Assembly (NCBI RefSeq): GCF_040712315.1
Contig: NC_134020.1
Location: 12,527,751-12,591,750, forward strand
Origin: Castanea sativa
Lineage: Eukaryota > Streptophyta > Magnoliopsida > Fagales > Fagaceae
Reading direction: 5' to 3'
Length of the DNA stretch: 64,000 nt
In this document: positions 43,419 through 55,952 of the stretch, piece after piece
Numbering within the stretch: the first letter of the stretch is position 1
How the letters are laid out: the number at the start of each line of letters is the position of its first letter
The notes under the pieces: model-generated
The model's input: only the letters and a program-made list of their open reading frames with translations
Databases searched by the model: none
What the model was told of the DNA's origin: nothing
Program-made: the position numbers and the translations under genes

Positions 43419-45548
43419 GGACCTACACCTTTGTTTAGAGAGTTATTAAAAGTTTTGAGCTTTTTAACTCAATTTCAGGAGAATCTTAATTCTTCTATGT
43501 CATACTAGGACACGTGCCTTTTCATGCTTGGAATCATGCTTTCATGCATCTGCACCTTTCTATCATGTTTTCATGCATATGCATCTTTCTTTCATGCTTT
43601 CATGTTGTTTGTCTGTTTTTGTTTGGTTGTTTAGTTTTTGTTTTGTTTTGTTTTCAAAAAAAAAAAAGAAGGGAAAAATCAGAAAAATACAAAAGCAATG
43701 TGTGTTTGTGTACATTGGTTCTGGTGAACCTAAAAATGGCCATTGAAATAGAGTTTTCTAAACTTTGTATCTCTTATAGCTTAGATGAGCATTCTTATGC
43801 ACAAACTAAGTAAGTGAGCTTTGTGGCTCTTTGTGTGTGATGAGTAAGGTTAAGTGATCTCTTGGACTTAACACTCATATCACTCTTTTTGATGGGTAGG
43901 ACTAGAAAATCCTAAGAGAAAGGCATAAATAACCATCTCACCACTGTTATCCGCTAATCATGAAATGACATCTGTATGCTTCAACATAGCAAAAGTGCAA
44001 TGTCAAAAGACTTAACATAATTGGGTATTTCTTTTTTCTCCTTTGTATACCCATGCATGGTTTGCTTAATACAAGAAAATATGTAAAGAAATAAAAGCAA
44101 AAAGAACAAAATGCTTAAAAAACATGATTGCAAGCGTGTTTTCTAGGAGATGTGGGAGTTATAGGATGTACCTCAAAGGTGATAGTCCCCATCAAACAGT
44201 TATGATTGTGTGTGAGTTAAAGTGTTTTTCTCATATCTCAAATCGTCATAACATAGAGACACTTATGCATTCTTGCAACGTTTTCACACACAACACGCAA
44301 TATTCTTTGCTACTTTTGATACATGTGCAGGGACAATGTGATTTGGCTATCACAAGGTTTGCATGTGTTGATGTATACTCACTAAACTGTCTTGAATTGT
44401 TTTTGAAATATAAAATTGGTTAGACTTGTTTTGTGTGTGTGTGTGTGTGTGTTTTGGGATCCATGTGCTTAAAATTGTTGTTGAGAGATGATTTTGAAAG
44501 TCTAATATGTTGATTGGATCATTGGTTGAGTTGCATGCGTGATTGCATTCATGTATGTGTTTTTCCCTTCTAGAAAAACTGTTTTTAAAAGCTGACTCGA
44601 CACCTTCTCGACACCTCCTCAATACCTGGCTGTCTGTCGAGCTTCTTAGCTTTTTCTTATTGCAATCTCGACATCTTCTCAACACCTGGTGGATCGATCG
44701 AGCTTCTGTTCTCGTGTCTTTGCTGTGTTCCTCGACACCTTCTCGATAGCTCTATCTATCGACGTTGCTTTTCTCGACACATTCCTCGACAGATGACTCA
44801 ACACCTCTCAATCCATCGAGATCCTCTGCATGCATTGTTTTTCACATGTTTTGCATGTTTCTTTTATCTTGTCATCCATAGCATTGTGTTTCATTACATT
44901 CATGCATTTTTATGGATTCTTTGTGCCCCCTTGATCATTTTTTATTATCTTTATGTTTCTCGAGTGAAGCTTTCTAGCTTCTTGTACCCTTTGTCAATCC
45001 TGACAAAAAGGGGGAGAAATTGGAGAATTTGTGGTTTCTTTCTTTAAGATTCTACAAGTTAGGGGGAGAAATACATGCCTTTGTAAGGGGGAGATGTGTT
45101 TCATCTTGTTAGGGGTGTGTTTACCTTTTTGTTGTTGTAGGAGCTACTTTTAGCTTCTTGTTCTTGTAACTAGGTCTTGTGACCATTTTTACATATATGA
45201 TGCTTATCAAGTGGTATATGTGATGATGTATGTTTTTTTCACCTATCTCTACATGTGTTGTTTTTTTTTTTTTTTTCTTTATACACATGTTTTTTATTTG
45301 TATGCAATCTATTATTTCTGTTTCACACAAAGATGCATTGATGTGTTTTGTTTAAAGTGTTTTAGAAATACAGGTTGTCAAAGTCTTCCATGCCATGAAC
45401 TCTCTTCTTACAAAGTTTTTCAAGAGTTTGTGTTAGGGTAGATTTTATTGTATTCAACAAGCGAGTATGAGTTGAGTGATTTATGACTTCTCTCATATGT
45501 TCATTTGTTTGTTGTGGTTTTGTCATGGATTGCCAAAGGGGGAGATTG
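43419..45548 (+). other. element E: non-coding 3' region with repeated purine tracts
   Basis: No pol or env gene was recognised. AGGGGGAGA recurs near 45008, 45061, 45089 and 45537; the last, AAAGGGGGAGAT, directly precedes the 3' LTR and is the working polypurine tract. ATGCAT and CATGCTTTCATG motifs cluster at 43520-43610, a (GT)n run lies at 44433-44450, and CTCGACACCTTCTCGACACC-type repeats fill 44596-44815. Confidence 0.75.
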
Positions 45549-46566
45549 TTAAGGACATATTTTATGTAGTTAGCTAATCTTTTGACAAAACGCACTTTAC
45601 TTGTATTTGGGTAGATCTAGGATGTGTTTAATATTTTAAAGAACATGTTGTTCAAGTCTAGTATTAAAGCCATGCAGATTGGACCAAGAAACAAGTGAAG
45701 AAAAGGTGTTTACTAAAGCTGGACAGATAGCTGGACACCTGCTGGACACCTGTGGACAGCTACTCGACAGCTGCTTGACAGATAACTATCTATCGAGGTT
45801 TAATGAGGCTCGACACCTACTATCTATCGAGGTATCTATCGAGGTATTTATCGAGGTTACGAAAATTCAAATTTTCAGATCTGATTTTTGGGCCAGGCTT
45901 TTGTATTTGTGTAGGGTTTCTTTTCTCACAACCCTAGACATATATAAGGCTTATTTTAGAGGCCGTCACATAAGAGAATACAAGGAGAACAATTGCAAAA
46001 GGTGATCTAAGCCTTATTTTCTCTGAAAGAAGCTACTACATTTTTGCGCCTTAGGGTTTTGTAACCAAGTGCTTCTTGATCTTCATTGTTGATGAAGTGA
46101 AGAACTTTGCAGCCAACATTCTTCTTCCTCAAGTTGGTGAGTGAGTCACGTACTGAGATTCGTGCAAAGGAGTTAGTCATGTACTGGGATCTGTGCATCA
46201 AAGGGTGGCATTCATATATTAAAGAGTTCAGAGGTTCGAAAGCGGTAGAAGGTTTCTGCTGTAAGTTCATCTAGGGGATTGTAGAGTCTAGGGACAAAGG
46301 TTTTGTACTAGATCTGAAACTTCTCTTTACTATAGTGAATTTCTTTACAGGAAGGTTTCCCCCCAGGTTTTTAACTGTGAAACTGGTTGGTTTCATTGGT
46401 TTTCCTGGGTCATCATATCTTGTCTTATTTACTTTTCCGTTGCATATGATTTTGACATGATATTGATGTTTGTTTGTTTTAACAAGTTTTATGCATAATA
46501 AATCTAATAAACAACTTAAGTTTAAAACTTGTTAATTTTATCAACCAGGGTCTAAATTTCCCAACA
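45549..46566 (+). repeat. element E: 3' LTR (1018 bp)
   Basis: TGTTAAGGACATATTT...TTTCCCAACA. Repeated GGACACCTG and TATCTATCGAGG motifs occupy 45720-45860. Its last 200 bases are those found inverted and direct at 41348-41709. Confidence 0.9.
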
Positions 46567-47687
46567 AAGCTATTACCAGTGGTGAAAAGGACGTCCAAGT
46601 TTAGGACGATGCTACTCCTGTCGTCTAGAAGCCTGTCATCCAGGCAGGGAAGAGGTAGGGCATATCCAGTTCCATGGACCTTGGTGACCTTCCAAGTCGT
46701 CGAGGCTCCAAGAAGCAAAAGTCTAACAAGACTCCTCCTCTCAAGGTTCCAAGTTTACTCCTCCGACGGTAGACCTGGTCGACCCGGCAATGAACTTGGT
46801 ACCCGTCCAGACCATCCCATCCATCTAGCCTGAAAACCTTCGTCCTCTTGCAACCAAATCTCCTCATAAGACTCATCCTTCAAAACTAGTCAAGCGTCCT
46901 CCTAACTTGGTGTTGGACGAGGGTTATGCTTGGAGTTCGTTCAAAGGACTCGTCACCAAAAATGAGGTGAATGCTTGCTACAACATGTTAGTGAAGGACT
47001 TTGAACGTTTTTGCCATCCATGACCTTTTTAAGGTAAGTAGCTTTTCATTATCTCTAGTTCCTTTTCTAAGAAATTTAGAGAAAGTTTCTAACTCTCCCT
47101 TATTTATCCATTTTTCAGGCCATGTCGAAGTTTTACACTGTGTCCACCCAAGCCAAGAAGCTTTGTGCTGAGGGTAAGGCTGCTACGGAGAAGAATAAGG
47201 AGCTGGCTAATGAGGTCCTCTTGAAGAAAGGGGAAGTAATCAAGTAGAGTGAGGAGGTCACTCATCTTCTGGCAGTTGAGACGAAGCTAAAGAATGAGGA
47301 AGAAAAGCTCCAGGCAGACTCCATTGAAAAGGAGACCCGAATTACTCACCTTGAAGGGAAGGTTTTGGGGCTCACCTAGTCCATGGAGAAGGCTAAGGAA
47401 GAAGCCATTTCAGCTTTCATGAGAACAGATGAGTTCAAGAATCGTCTAGATCGTCATTATGCTGCTGGCTACGAGGATTTCCGTGTTGATGCCAAGGAGA
47501 CCTATTCTGAAGTAGATTTTGACTCCTTCAAAATTCCTACTGCCACAGAGAGTTCCCTACTTCCGACAAGTTCCAAAGACATCAATGTGGTGGACGATGC
47601 CTCAACTGAACCTGCTCAAGATGCCACTGCTGCCAGCAAAGATGACCCAAATTCTGAGGGTGATGCCCCCAGTGGTTTATCCCAGTA
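46567..47687 (+). pseudogene. element D: antisense Transposase_28-like gene, 3' part
   Basis: Plus strand, continuing after Copia E. Pieces read SSMDLGDLPSRRGSKKQKS (near 46660), then after a likely intron (about 47031-47118, GTAAGT...TTCAG) a long Lys/Glu-rich coiled coil (AKKLCAEGKAATEKNKELAN) with in-frame stops at about 47245 and 47378, then MEKAKEEAISAFMRTDEFKN, YEDFRVDAKE and an acidic Ser/Thr-rich tail ending at TAA 47686-47688. The coiled coil and tail match the layout of A's gene. Confidence 0.72.
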
Positions 47688-48884
47688 AATTTATTTTCCC
47701 TTTACAAAAATGTATTATTTTAGTTTATTGGAAATGCCCATTGTTTTGGGCTTCAATTTTTTTTATTTTTAAAATTCATTCAAGTACAATTCTCTCGTCC
47801 AAGTTTATGGACAAACAACATATACAATTGCCTTCATTGGCTTTGAATAACTCAAGGGTTTTCGGACGGTGGTCGTCTACCCTTCTTTAGCTTTTATGAA
47901 TGAATGTCCACTTTTATTTTCAGTTCTTACTTGGTGTTGAACATGTTGTATGCTTTATGAACGAATTTTGTTTACACCGTCCATATTATTTCTATGGTTT
48001 TTAAGTGTGGTCCGTCCACTTATGAGGACATTTTATCTCGTCCTGACTATATGAATGAATTTTTAACTACATCGTCCATGTTAAAATAAACTTTTCATGC
48101 TCAACACTTTTACCATTCCTTACATTTCACAAGTATAACTTTCTATGAATGGTATTTCTTTTTCTAGCTTTATTCGTCCATATATTTGACTTATAGCTTT
48201 CATTACTCCTCGTCCATAAGTTGGACGATCCTTTATTCATCTTTGGTTAAGACGTTTCTAGCATTTATCGTCCAAAGATTCGACTGTTTGGCTGGTCAAA
48301 TTCATCCATGGATTTTGAAATAATTTTACGTGCATGTTTTTCCTCGTCTATTAATTAGACAAATATTCCTTAGGTTTTACCTCGTCTAATGCTTAGACGA
48401 ATATACCTTGGTTTATTTTTTCTTTGCTTTATCCTTATTTTAAGGAAAGCTTATAGACGTTACATCCCTACGTCTAGAGATTTTACTCGTCTTGAGCCTC
48501 TAGCCATCTTATGGCTAGTTTGAATGAAGATACCATGAGAATTAGAAATTCACACAACATTATATACATTGGGAATCCAAACTGTATATACAAAACATCG
48601 TCCACAAGTGTAGCACATGCTTAGAAGCTAGTGCCTTAGGGAATTAGAAATACTTATATACAAACAGATAGACTAAGTACATGACTTCGTTCATCTGTAG
48701 ATAGCGCAAAAGTTGGAAACTAATGCACTTTTAGGGAAATAAAATATTCAAAAACATGCAGTAGTAGTAATAAACATAAGCAAACATGAGGAAAACAACA
48801 CATAACTTCAACTTCGTCCATGCTGCTCGTCCAGGCTGACCTTTCATTGATAGTATTTTCTTAGATGCTCAACATTTCGAGGGT
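47688..48884. other. element D: non-coding region between antisense gene and integrase
   Basis: No gene. CGTCCA or CGTCTA with ATGAATGAA text recurs irregularly (47795-48500), possibly the trace of a decayed tandem array as in J and B. Confidence 0.55.
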
Positions 48885-48889
48885 GCTCT

Positions 48890-51161
48890 TATTAGGATTA
48901 GTGCCCTTAAATCCTATTGTATGATGCTATGTATGATATTATATATGACAATATATATGACTTAATATTGTGATTAATAAAGTTTTTTTATTATAATCTA
49001 AAATAATGGTAACATGAATATTGAACATTATCATATAGTCCATGAGATGCATAGTATGTGATTTATGTGAAAAGTCACAGAAGATATAAATCACAAGTTT
49101 TTTTATAAACTCAGAATTATAGTTCGTAGTCGGTGATGAAATTGGGCATTTCATCTGCAAAGACTATAACATATCAACTAAGATGATTTATCTTGATCAT
49201 GGAAGTGAAGACTTCTAGTTGGTATGTTGATATGTTTTAAGAGTTAAGACATATTGAACTATACCGCTATGAGATTTATTATTCTCCTAACGACTGTCAA
49301 ATGAATAATAAATCTCATGACTTCTATTTACATAAACTCTTAATCCTGAGAGAATAATGGACTTGATCATGAAGTGTAGGTTGCTTTGCTATATTAGAAG
49401 TGAGATCTAAAGTAACAGTCAAAACCTCAGTATGTTGGGCAGCCACATTTAATGTTGATGGAACATATATTCTCAAGATGAAATTCATAGTCTTTTAACG
49501 GAGATACAAAATATTTCCTTGAGATAAGTTTAATGGGTTTGGTTATTCAGAGTAGACATGGCAAAATGGGTCAAAATTTTCTGACCCGACCCGAAAAATA
49601 CTCGACCCGAATACATGCCAAGATAATATGGTTATAGTAGAGTTAAAAATATAAATTTAAAATTGTAGACATGTGTGAGAAACATTTATAAGTGTAAAAA
49701 TAGTGAAGCCAAAGTATCAAATTAGCATAAATTATGAATGCTTAGACTTATTTTTTAACAATTTATGTCCAAAATAAATGGCTTTTCAAAATAAATTATG
49801 ATATTTCCTAGAGTGTATGTTGCTTAACAATGATATGATATTCATAAAAGAGACCATGTATAAATAAGTAAGCAATCAAATTTTAATGTATATCTCAAAT
49901 TAAAATAGAGTGTCAATCACAATTAATAATAGATTATAAAATTAATTTTCAAGATTGTAAATTTCTTATATATTTTTATTCTTTATCAAATGAGTTATCC
50001 AATAAGTCATTTGCAATTTTGTTTTATATTATGGAATGTTGATATTGCGTAGAAATAAAACATGTGTATTTGTTTTACTTATGTTTGTATTATTTTGTTT
50101 TAGATAGCAAAGTTAAGATTTGTATAATTTTAAAATTATTGAATAAGTATTAATAAGTTTAACTGAATTCATTCTTGATATAAGTGGTGAAGTAAAAAAT
50201 AATGCATTTTACATCAAATAATTTGTTACATGACTTTCCAAATAACAAATACATGTTGTTTTATTTTTATTTTTTTAAATCATGTGAAAAATACGGGTCA
50301 ACCCAATCCAAACCCGTTTTTAACTTGCTTAAGATGACTCATTTTTTACCTGTGACCCGTTTGACCCGACCCGAACCCAACCAGCCCCGACCCGCCCGTT
50401 TTGTCATGTCTAATTCAGAGTGTTATGCCTAACCACTTTAGTAAGGAGTTACTAAAGTATATATTTATGAAATTGGATTTCATAAATATATGATGAATAA
50501 CTTTAAATGATTAAACCGGGTACTCAAGGACCAAGATGTAGTAATTTACAAAGTGGCAGTCTAAATTTATGATTTTATATTACTACGAATATTTTATGAA
50601 GGGGTTGCATGTATAATAAAATTTTGAGATATAATTTATAAATAAGACATAAAGTGCAACTATATTTATATAGTGGTATTAAATATAGTTAATGGTAACT
50701 TTGGACTTGTCAATAGTTGACAGAAAAGCCCAAGGCCCATTAGAGCTAATGTCTTATTAGTCCATTTTGGTCCCACTCCAAGTCACACACTAAAACCCAA
50801 TTGGAAAGGCCCAAAAGGCTAGCCCAATTAGATAATCAGTTAAAATGAGAGAAACATACAAAATTTTACAGAGATGAACATGAAGTGGTGTGTATATGAG
50901 AGAGAGACATTCTATCATTCTCCTTTGGAAACTGATTGAGATACTACACTTCTTGGGCGTAAAGTGGAATTGGAGTGAAGATTAAAAGTATTCGCAAGAC
51001 CTTTTGATCTTTGTTTTGAAATTCACTACATCAAGGTACACTCTCTTATTCTTGAATTCTGAAATTTACATAGTACATGCTATCAATTACGAATGAAGTA
51101 GATCCATTAATTTTCCACTGCGTATGTTTTGTATGCGATACAAATATGTCTTTTTCCATTA
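48890..51161 (+). mobile_element. element F: Copia-type solo LTR, split by hAT element G
   Basis: TATTAGGATTAGTGCCC...CTTTTTCCATTA; both terminal dinucleotides are mutated from TG and CA. GCTCT flanks both sides (48885-48889, 51162-51166). Without G it is about 1.4 kb. The left half matches 62129-62803; the right end (TATGTTTTGTATGCGATAC) matches the inverted LTR of element I. It sits in D next to the integrase. Confidence 0.82.
49553..50412. mobile_element. element G: non-autonomous hAT (860 bp) inside F
   Basis: Ends TAGACATGGCAAAATGGG and, inverted, TAGACATGACAAAACGGG. ATTCAGAG flanks both sides exactly (49545-49552, 50413-50420), the 8-bp duplication of hAT transposons. CGACCCGA-type motifs lie near both ends; the core is AT-rich and non-coding. 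Confidence 0.93.
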
Positions 51162-51166
51162 GCTCT

Positions 51167-52390
51167 AGCTTCCGTCCATCTAAGGCTTTCAGGTAGTATG
51201 ATCCCTACCTTTTACAATTGATAACCCTATAAGGTCCTTCCCAATTAGGCCTTAGCTTTCTATGGGCTAAGTTTCTAATTGCCAAGGACACCTTTTTAAG
51301 GACAAGGTCCCCCCAATGTTGAAGTGCTTGGGTTTCACCATTGCATCATGTTGTCAAGCCATAAGATTTTTTTATTTTGCCATCCTGTGCTCTGCATCCA
51401 TCCTTACCTCGTCTATAAGATTGATGTTAAGACAAAGTTGTTCTTCATTCTCCTCATCCTGATACCTCATAACCCTGTGGTTGGCCATGTGCACTTTCAT
51501 TAGTATGACTGCTTCACTTCTATAGGCTAGCTTGAAAGGATTTTCCCCTGTGAGGGTTCTTATAGTCGTCCTGTAAGCCCATAGTACACCTGGTAGCTCG
51601 TTTGGCCATACTCCCTTCATCCTTTTAAGCCAAGTCTTGATGATCTTCAACAAGGATCGGTTTGCTACTTCAACTTGTCCATTTGCTTGTGGGTGGGAGG
51701 GTGAGGAATAATGATTCTTGATTCCCAGCTGCTCGTAGAATTATCTAAAGGGTGTATTATCAAACTATCTTCCATTGTCTGACACTAGTACTCTAGGTAC
51801 CCCAAACCTGCATACAATGCTCTTTTAGATGAAGTTTTTGACATTTTTTTGTGTGATTTTCACCAAAGGTTCAGCTTCCACCCATTTAGTGAAGTAATCA
51901 ATCCCCACCACCAAAAACTTTATTTACCTGGTTCCAATTGGAAAGGAACCCAAAATATCCAATCCCCATTGTGCAAAAGGCCATAGGGTCATCATCGGCG
52001 TGAGGTACTCCGATGGTTGTCTAAGGACGTTGCTAAAGCATAGACACTAATCACACATTTTTACATAAGCCTTAGCTTCTGCTTGAATAGTTGGCTAGTA
52101 ATAACCTGCACAGATGACCTTATGGACGAGTACTTTAGCTCCTGAATGGTTGCCACATGCTCCTTCATGAACTTCTCTTAAAATGTAGTTTGCTTCGTCT
52201 AGAGCTAAACACCTTAGGTAAGGCTAAGAGAAGCCTCTTTTGTATAGCACCTTTTCTATAAGGACGTATTTAGTTGATCTGATTCTTAGTTTTATGGCCT
52301 CATCTCTTTCGTCTAGAAGCCTTCCATCCTTTAGGTAAGCGATTATTGAAGTCATCAAATTTTCTTCACCTTTTATCTACTGTACCTCTA
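51167..52390 (-). pseudogene. element D: Gypsy integrase, broken
   Basis: Minus strand. The clearest piece is 51653-51372 with WLKRMKGVWPNELPGVLWAY, RTLTGENPFKLAYRSEAVI, the part after the catalytic core. The GPYRV-like tail reads toward 51180 (CCTTATAGGGTTATC). Upstream, core text with a mutated DNG motif lies around 51750-51990 in changing frames, and the zinc-finger region around 52040-52110. Many stops. It ends at solo LTR H on the right. Confidence 0.75.
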
Positions 52391-53410
52391 TGATAGGCTA
52401 AGAATGTATTGACCCCTTATGATGAATTAATTGGTTAATTACCCAAGTTTATTAATTAATTAAATTAACATGCAATGTACATGGCAGCACAAACAAATCA
52501 CCAATTAAAATATAATGCTTCCGAAAATAAAGTTGACATGGTGATTTGTTTAAGAATGGGGAAAACCTCTGAGGCAAAAACCCCATTGGGTGATTGTAAG
52601 GTCACCACTCCAGAGAATTCACTATTATCACAACAAGCAGTTACAAGTAAAAGAAACCCAGTACCTTATACCAACCCTTACCCCAATACACAATTGGATT
52701 TGTTATGTAGTGACAATCTCTCCATTTCAATGCACGACTCCTAGTACGTGACTAACCAATCGATGTGCGGATCCCAGTACGCGGCTTACTCCTTTACACG
52801 AATCCCAGTACGTGACTAACACCACAGCAACCCTTTGATTGTTGTAGTTGATTTACAATAGCTTCACATAGAAACACCAATAAGATCTTCAATGTTAGTG
52901 TAAGAGACTCTGCTTGGTTACAGAACCCAAAGGCATACAAGAAATGCAGTAGGAACTCTTTCTTTTGTAGGAGGAGGCTAGGGTTTCAAAAAGAAAACCT
53001 TATGAAGCTTTCTAGGGTTAGGTTTTTCTTTTTCCACCTCCTTTAAATAGGAGCTTAATGGACTCTCCTATTTCAAATAGGTTTACACAAACCTTGGGCT
53101 TTCCTAGTCCAATAAGGATTATATAAACCCATAAACAAATAGCCTTTTAGAATAAAAATGTTGCTGGCTATAGACTAAATCCCGTAAGCTCGATAGATCA
53201 AGACATGTGTCAAGATTTAATGGATCGCGATAGATCGAGCTTCTGTCAAGGAGGTATCGAAACCTGCAGATTGCACTTTTATTGAGTAATCTTCATGTTT
53301 TCAATTTAACAACTTGTAATGATCATCTTGAACCTACTTAGATTTACCCAAATATAAGTAAAATGCGTTTTGTCAAAGGATATGCCAATTATAAACATAT
53401 GTCCCTAACA
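52391..53410 (-). mobile_element. element H: Copia solo LTR in element D
   Basis: On the minus strand TGTTAGGGACATATG...CTTAGCCTATCA, 1020 bp, flanked by CTCTA on both sides (52386-52390, 53411-53415). Same family as the solo LTR in B (25994-27093), opposite orientation. It separates D's integrase from RNase H. Confidence 0.92.
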
Positions 53411-54181
53411 CTCTAGAAGATCTATGCTAGGCATGTATTGGACTTCATCAAACTCGTCCACTGATCCATTTGTTGATGCTTCCTTCGCTAAGGCATTTGC
53501 TTTCATGTTTTCTTCCCTTGGGACTTGAATGAATCTAGCTTCTTTAAATTTCTTAACAAGGCGTCTCACTTTATTAAGATATTTCTTCATCCATTCTTCT
53601 TTAGCTTCACACTTTCCATTCACTTAACCTGTAACCAACTGAGAGTCTCCCTGGGCGACTATTGATTTACCCTTTAAAGACTTAAACAAATCTAGCCCTT
53701 TAAGAAGGGCTTTAGCCTCAACTTCATTGGTGGTTGTTTGATATTGTAGACGAACCTTATACTTCAACTTATCTCTTTCTGGGGACTGCAAAACAACTCC
53801 TATTCCACCTGTATATAGTGTAGACTACCCATCCACATGGATGACCCATGTTTTAGCCTTTTCCACCCTGTCTAAATCACCATGACTTGGAGTAAATTCT
53901 GCAATGAAATCTACTAGAGCTTGAGCCTTTATTGCATTTATTGGTTGGTACCTGATGTTAAACTCACTAAGCTCAACAACCTATTGGATCAGTCATCTTG
54001 TGGCTTCCAACTTATTCATCGCCTTCTTGAGTAGATGATCTGTCATGACATTGATGACATGAGCCTGGAAGTAATGCCTCAGCTTCCTGAAAGCCGTTAT
54101 TAATGCAAATGCCAATTTTTCCATCACTGGGTATCGTCCTTCTGCTCCCCTTAGTGCTTGGCTTGTATAATACATAGGTTT
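53411..54181 (-). pseudogene. element D: RNase H region, broken
   Basis: Minus strand. ALRGAEGRYPVMEKLAFALI (54150-54090) and FRKLRHYFQAHVINVMTDH are the RT-RNase H connection and RNase H start; further pieces include a VNGKCEAKEEWMKKYLNKVR-type stretch (53623 onwards), FKEARFIQVPREENMKANAL and AKEASTNG, the usual end of plant Gypsy RNase H. Stops near 53630, 53830 and 53985. Confidence 0.82.
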
Positions 54182-55460
54182 CTACACTTTCTCCTCTTCC
54201 CTGATCAATGCCAAACTTACTACATGTAGGGACACTGCTAAGCATAAATATAACTCCTCACCTGGTATAGATGGACTTAGCAGAGGAGTAGTGGTAAGAT
54301 AAACTTTAAGATCCTGGAAGGCCTTTCGGCACTCGTTTGTCCATTCAAATGCCTTCCTAAAAACTTTGAAAAAGGGTAAACATTTATCTATAGCTTTTGA
54401 AACAAACCTGTTTAGAGCTGCAACTTGTCTAGTGAGGGACTGGACTTCCTTAATATTCTTTGGTAGTTCCATGTTTAGTATGGCTTGGATCTTATTTGGA
54501 TTCGCCTTGATTCCCCTCTGTGAAACCATGAACCCTAGGAACTTCCCTGACGAAACTCCGAGGGCACACTTACTTGGATTTAGCTTCATGTTATATCTTC
54601 TAAGGTTATAAAAGGTCTCTTGTAGGTCATCCAAATGCATCTTCTCATCCAAGCTCTTCACTAGCATGGCATCAACATAAACTTCTACATTATGTCCTAT
54701 CTGTGGATTAAACATGTAATTAACCAACCTCTGGTAATTTTTCTCCGCAATCTTCAAACCAAAGGGCATCACCTTATAACAAAAAAAAAAAAAAACCTTG
54801 ACTAGTAATGAAGGATGTCTTCTCTTGATCTGCCTCATCCATCTTTATCTTATCATACCCTGAGAAGGTGTCCATGAAGCTTAGTAACTGATGACCTGCT
54901 ATTGAATCCACCAACTAGTCAATGTGTGGCAAAGGATAACTATCGTTGGGGCAAGCTTTGTTCAAATCAATGAAGTCTACACACATCCTCCACTTGCCAT
55001 TTACCTTCTTGACCATCATCACGTTACCTAACCAAACCGAGTAATAGACTTCCCAAATAAATTTTGCTGTGGTTAACTTCTAGACCTCTTCCTTAATAGC
55101 ATTGTCTCATTCTGGAGCAAAAACCCTCTTCTTTTGACAAACAGGCTTAGAAGATGGGTGTACATTCAACCGATTAGTAATAACACTTAGATCAATTCCT
55201 GGCATGTCTTCATGACTCCATGCAAAAATATCGATACTCTTCCTTAAGAACTGGACGAAGTCTTCCTTCGTCTTCTCCTCCATACTAGTTCCAATTTTAG
55301 TAAACTTCTCAGGATTTCCCTCTTCTAGAAGGATGTCTTCCAGATCTTCAGTGGGCTCTGCAACGTCTCTTCTCTCCTCTATGCTCATGGTCTGCACATG
55401 CTCGTCCATAGCCAACATGGCTAGGTAGCATTCTCTAGCGGCTAACTGATCTCCTTGCAC
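54182..55460 (-). pseudogene. element D: reverse transcriptase, catalytic motif mutated
   Basis: Minus strand. The N-terminal approach region is at 55460-55107 (DIFAWSHEDMPGID, VHPSSKPVCQKKR). Frames are broken at 54839-55106. The palm continues from 54800 with [29 protein letters not shown] and KCALGVSSGKFLGFMVSQRG, then FEWTNECRKAFQDLKVYL. The active-site YVDD reads YVDA, which would abolish catalysis. An A16 homopolymer (54780-54796) replaces codons just before the YKVMPFGL block. Confidence 0.87.
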
Positions 55461-55952
55461 TTGTCCTATCCCATAATCTGTTAGGAATTTGATAGATAGG
55501 TGGTAGATAGATGTTACTGCCTTTCAACTGTTTAAAGTTGGTCTTCCAATGATGGCACTATAGGAAGACGAATAGTCCAGCATGAGGAAATTCACTTCTT
55601 TGGTTATCTGTTGTGGATATGCTCCCACCACTACATGTAATGTAATAGTACCCACAAGTTGTACTTTCATTCCTCCGAATCCAACTAAGGGTAAATTCAC
55701 TAGACAAAGTTGATCTCGTCCAAGCCTCATCTATTGGAAGGCGGGGTAATATAGGATATCTGCTAAACCCCCATTATCTACCAATACCCTTCTAGTCGTG
55801 TAATCCACAATGAGCAAACCAATAACGATTGCATCGTTATGCGGATGATGGACCCTTCCAGCGTCTTCGTCTATGAAAGTAATGGCCTGCTCGACTGCCC
55901 CCTTCTTCCGTGGAACTTGTCCAGAGAGTTGGACATTCTGCACCACTTTCAA
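55461..55952 (-). pseudogene. element D: aspartic protease
   Basis: Minus strand, two pieces (55952-55731 and 55730-55524) split by one stop. RRVLVDNGGLADILYYPAF holds the active-site Asp (VDNG) and LDYSSSYSAIIGRPTLN the C-terminal IIGR-type block. It would process the polyprotein as a dimer. Confidence 0.83.

Larger units (their letters stand above)
41348..46566 (+). mobile_element. element E: SIRE-type Copia, gag only, with fold-back 5' end
   Basis: Inserted in D's antisense gene; flanks AATCT (41343-41347) and AAGCT (46567-46571) match at 4 of 5 positions. Layout: inverted LTR end, short direct LTR end, primer-binding site, gag frame, long non-coding part, purine tract, full 3' LTR. Protease, integrase, RT and RNase H are absent. 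It is a deletion derivative that needed proteins from elsewhere. Confidence 0.88.

Noticed and set aside
43514..43813. Plus-strand hydrophobic frames rich in Cys and Phe
   Set aside because: They lie in E's non-coding region and reflect ATGCAT and T-rich repeats; no env-like features.
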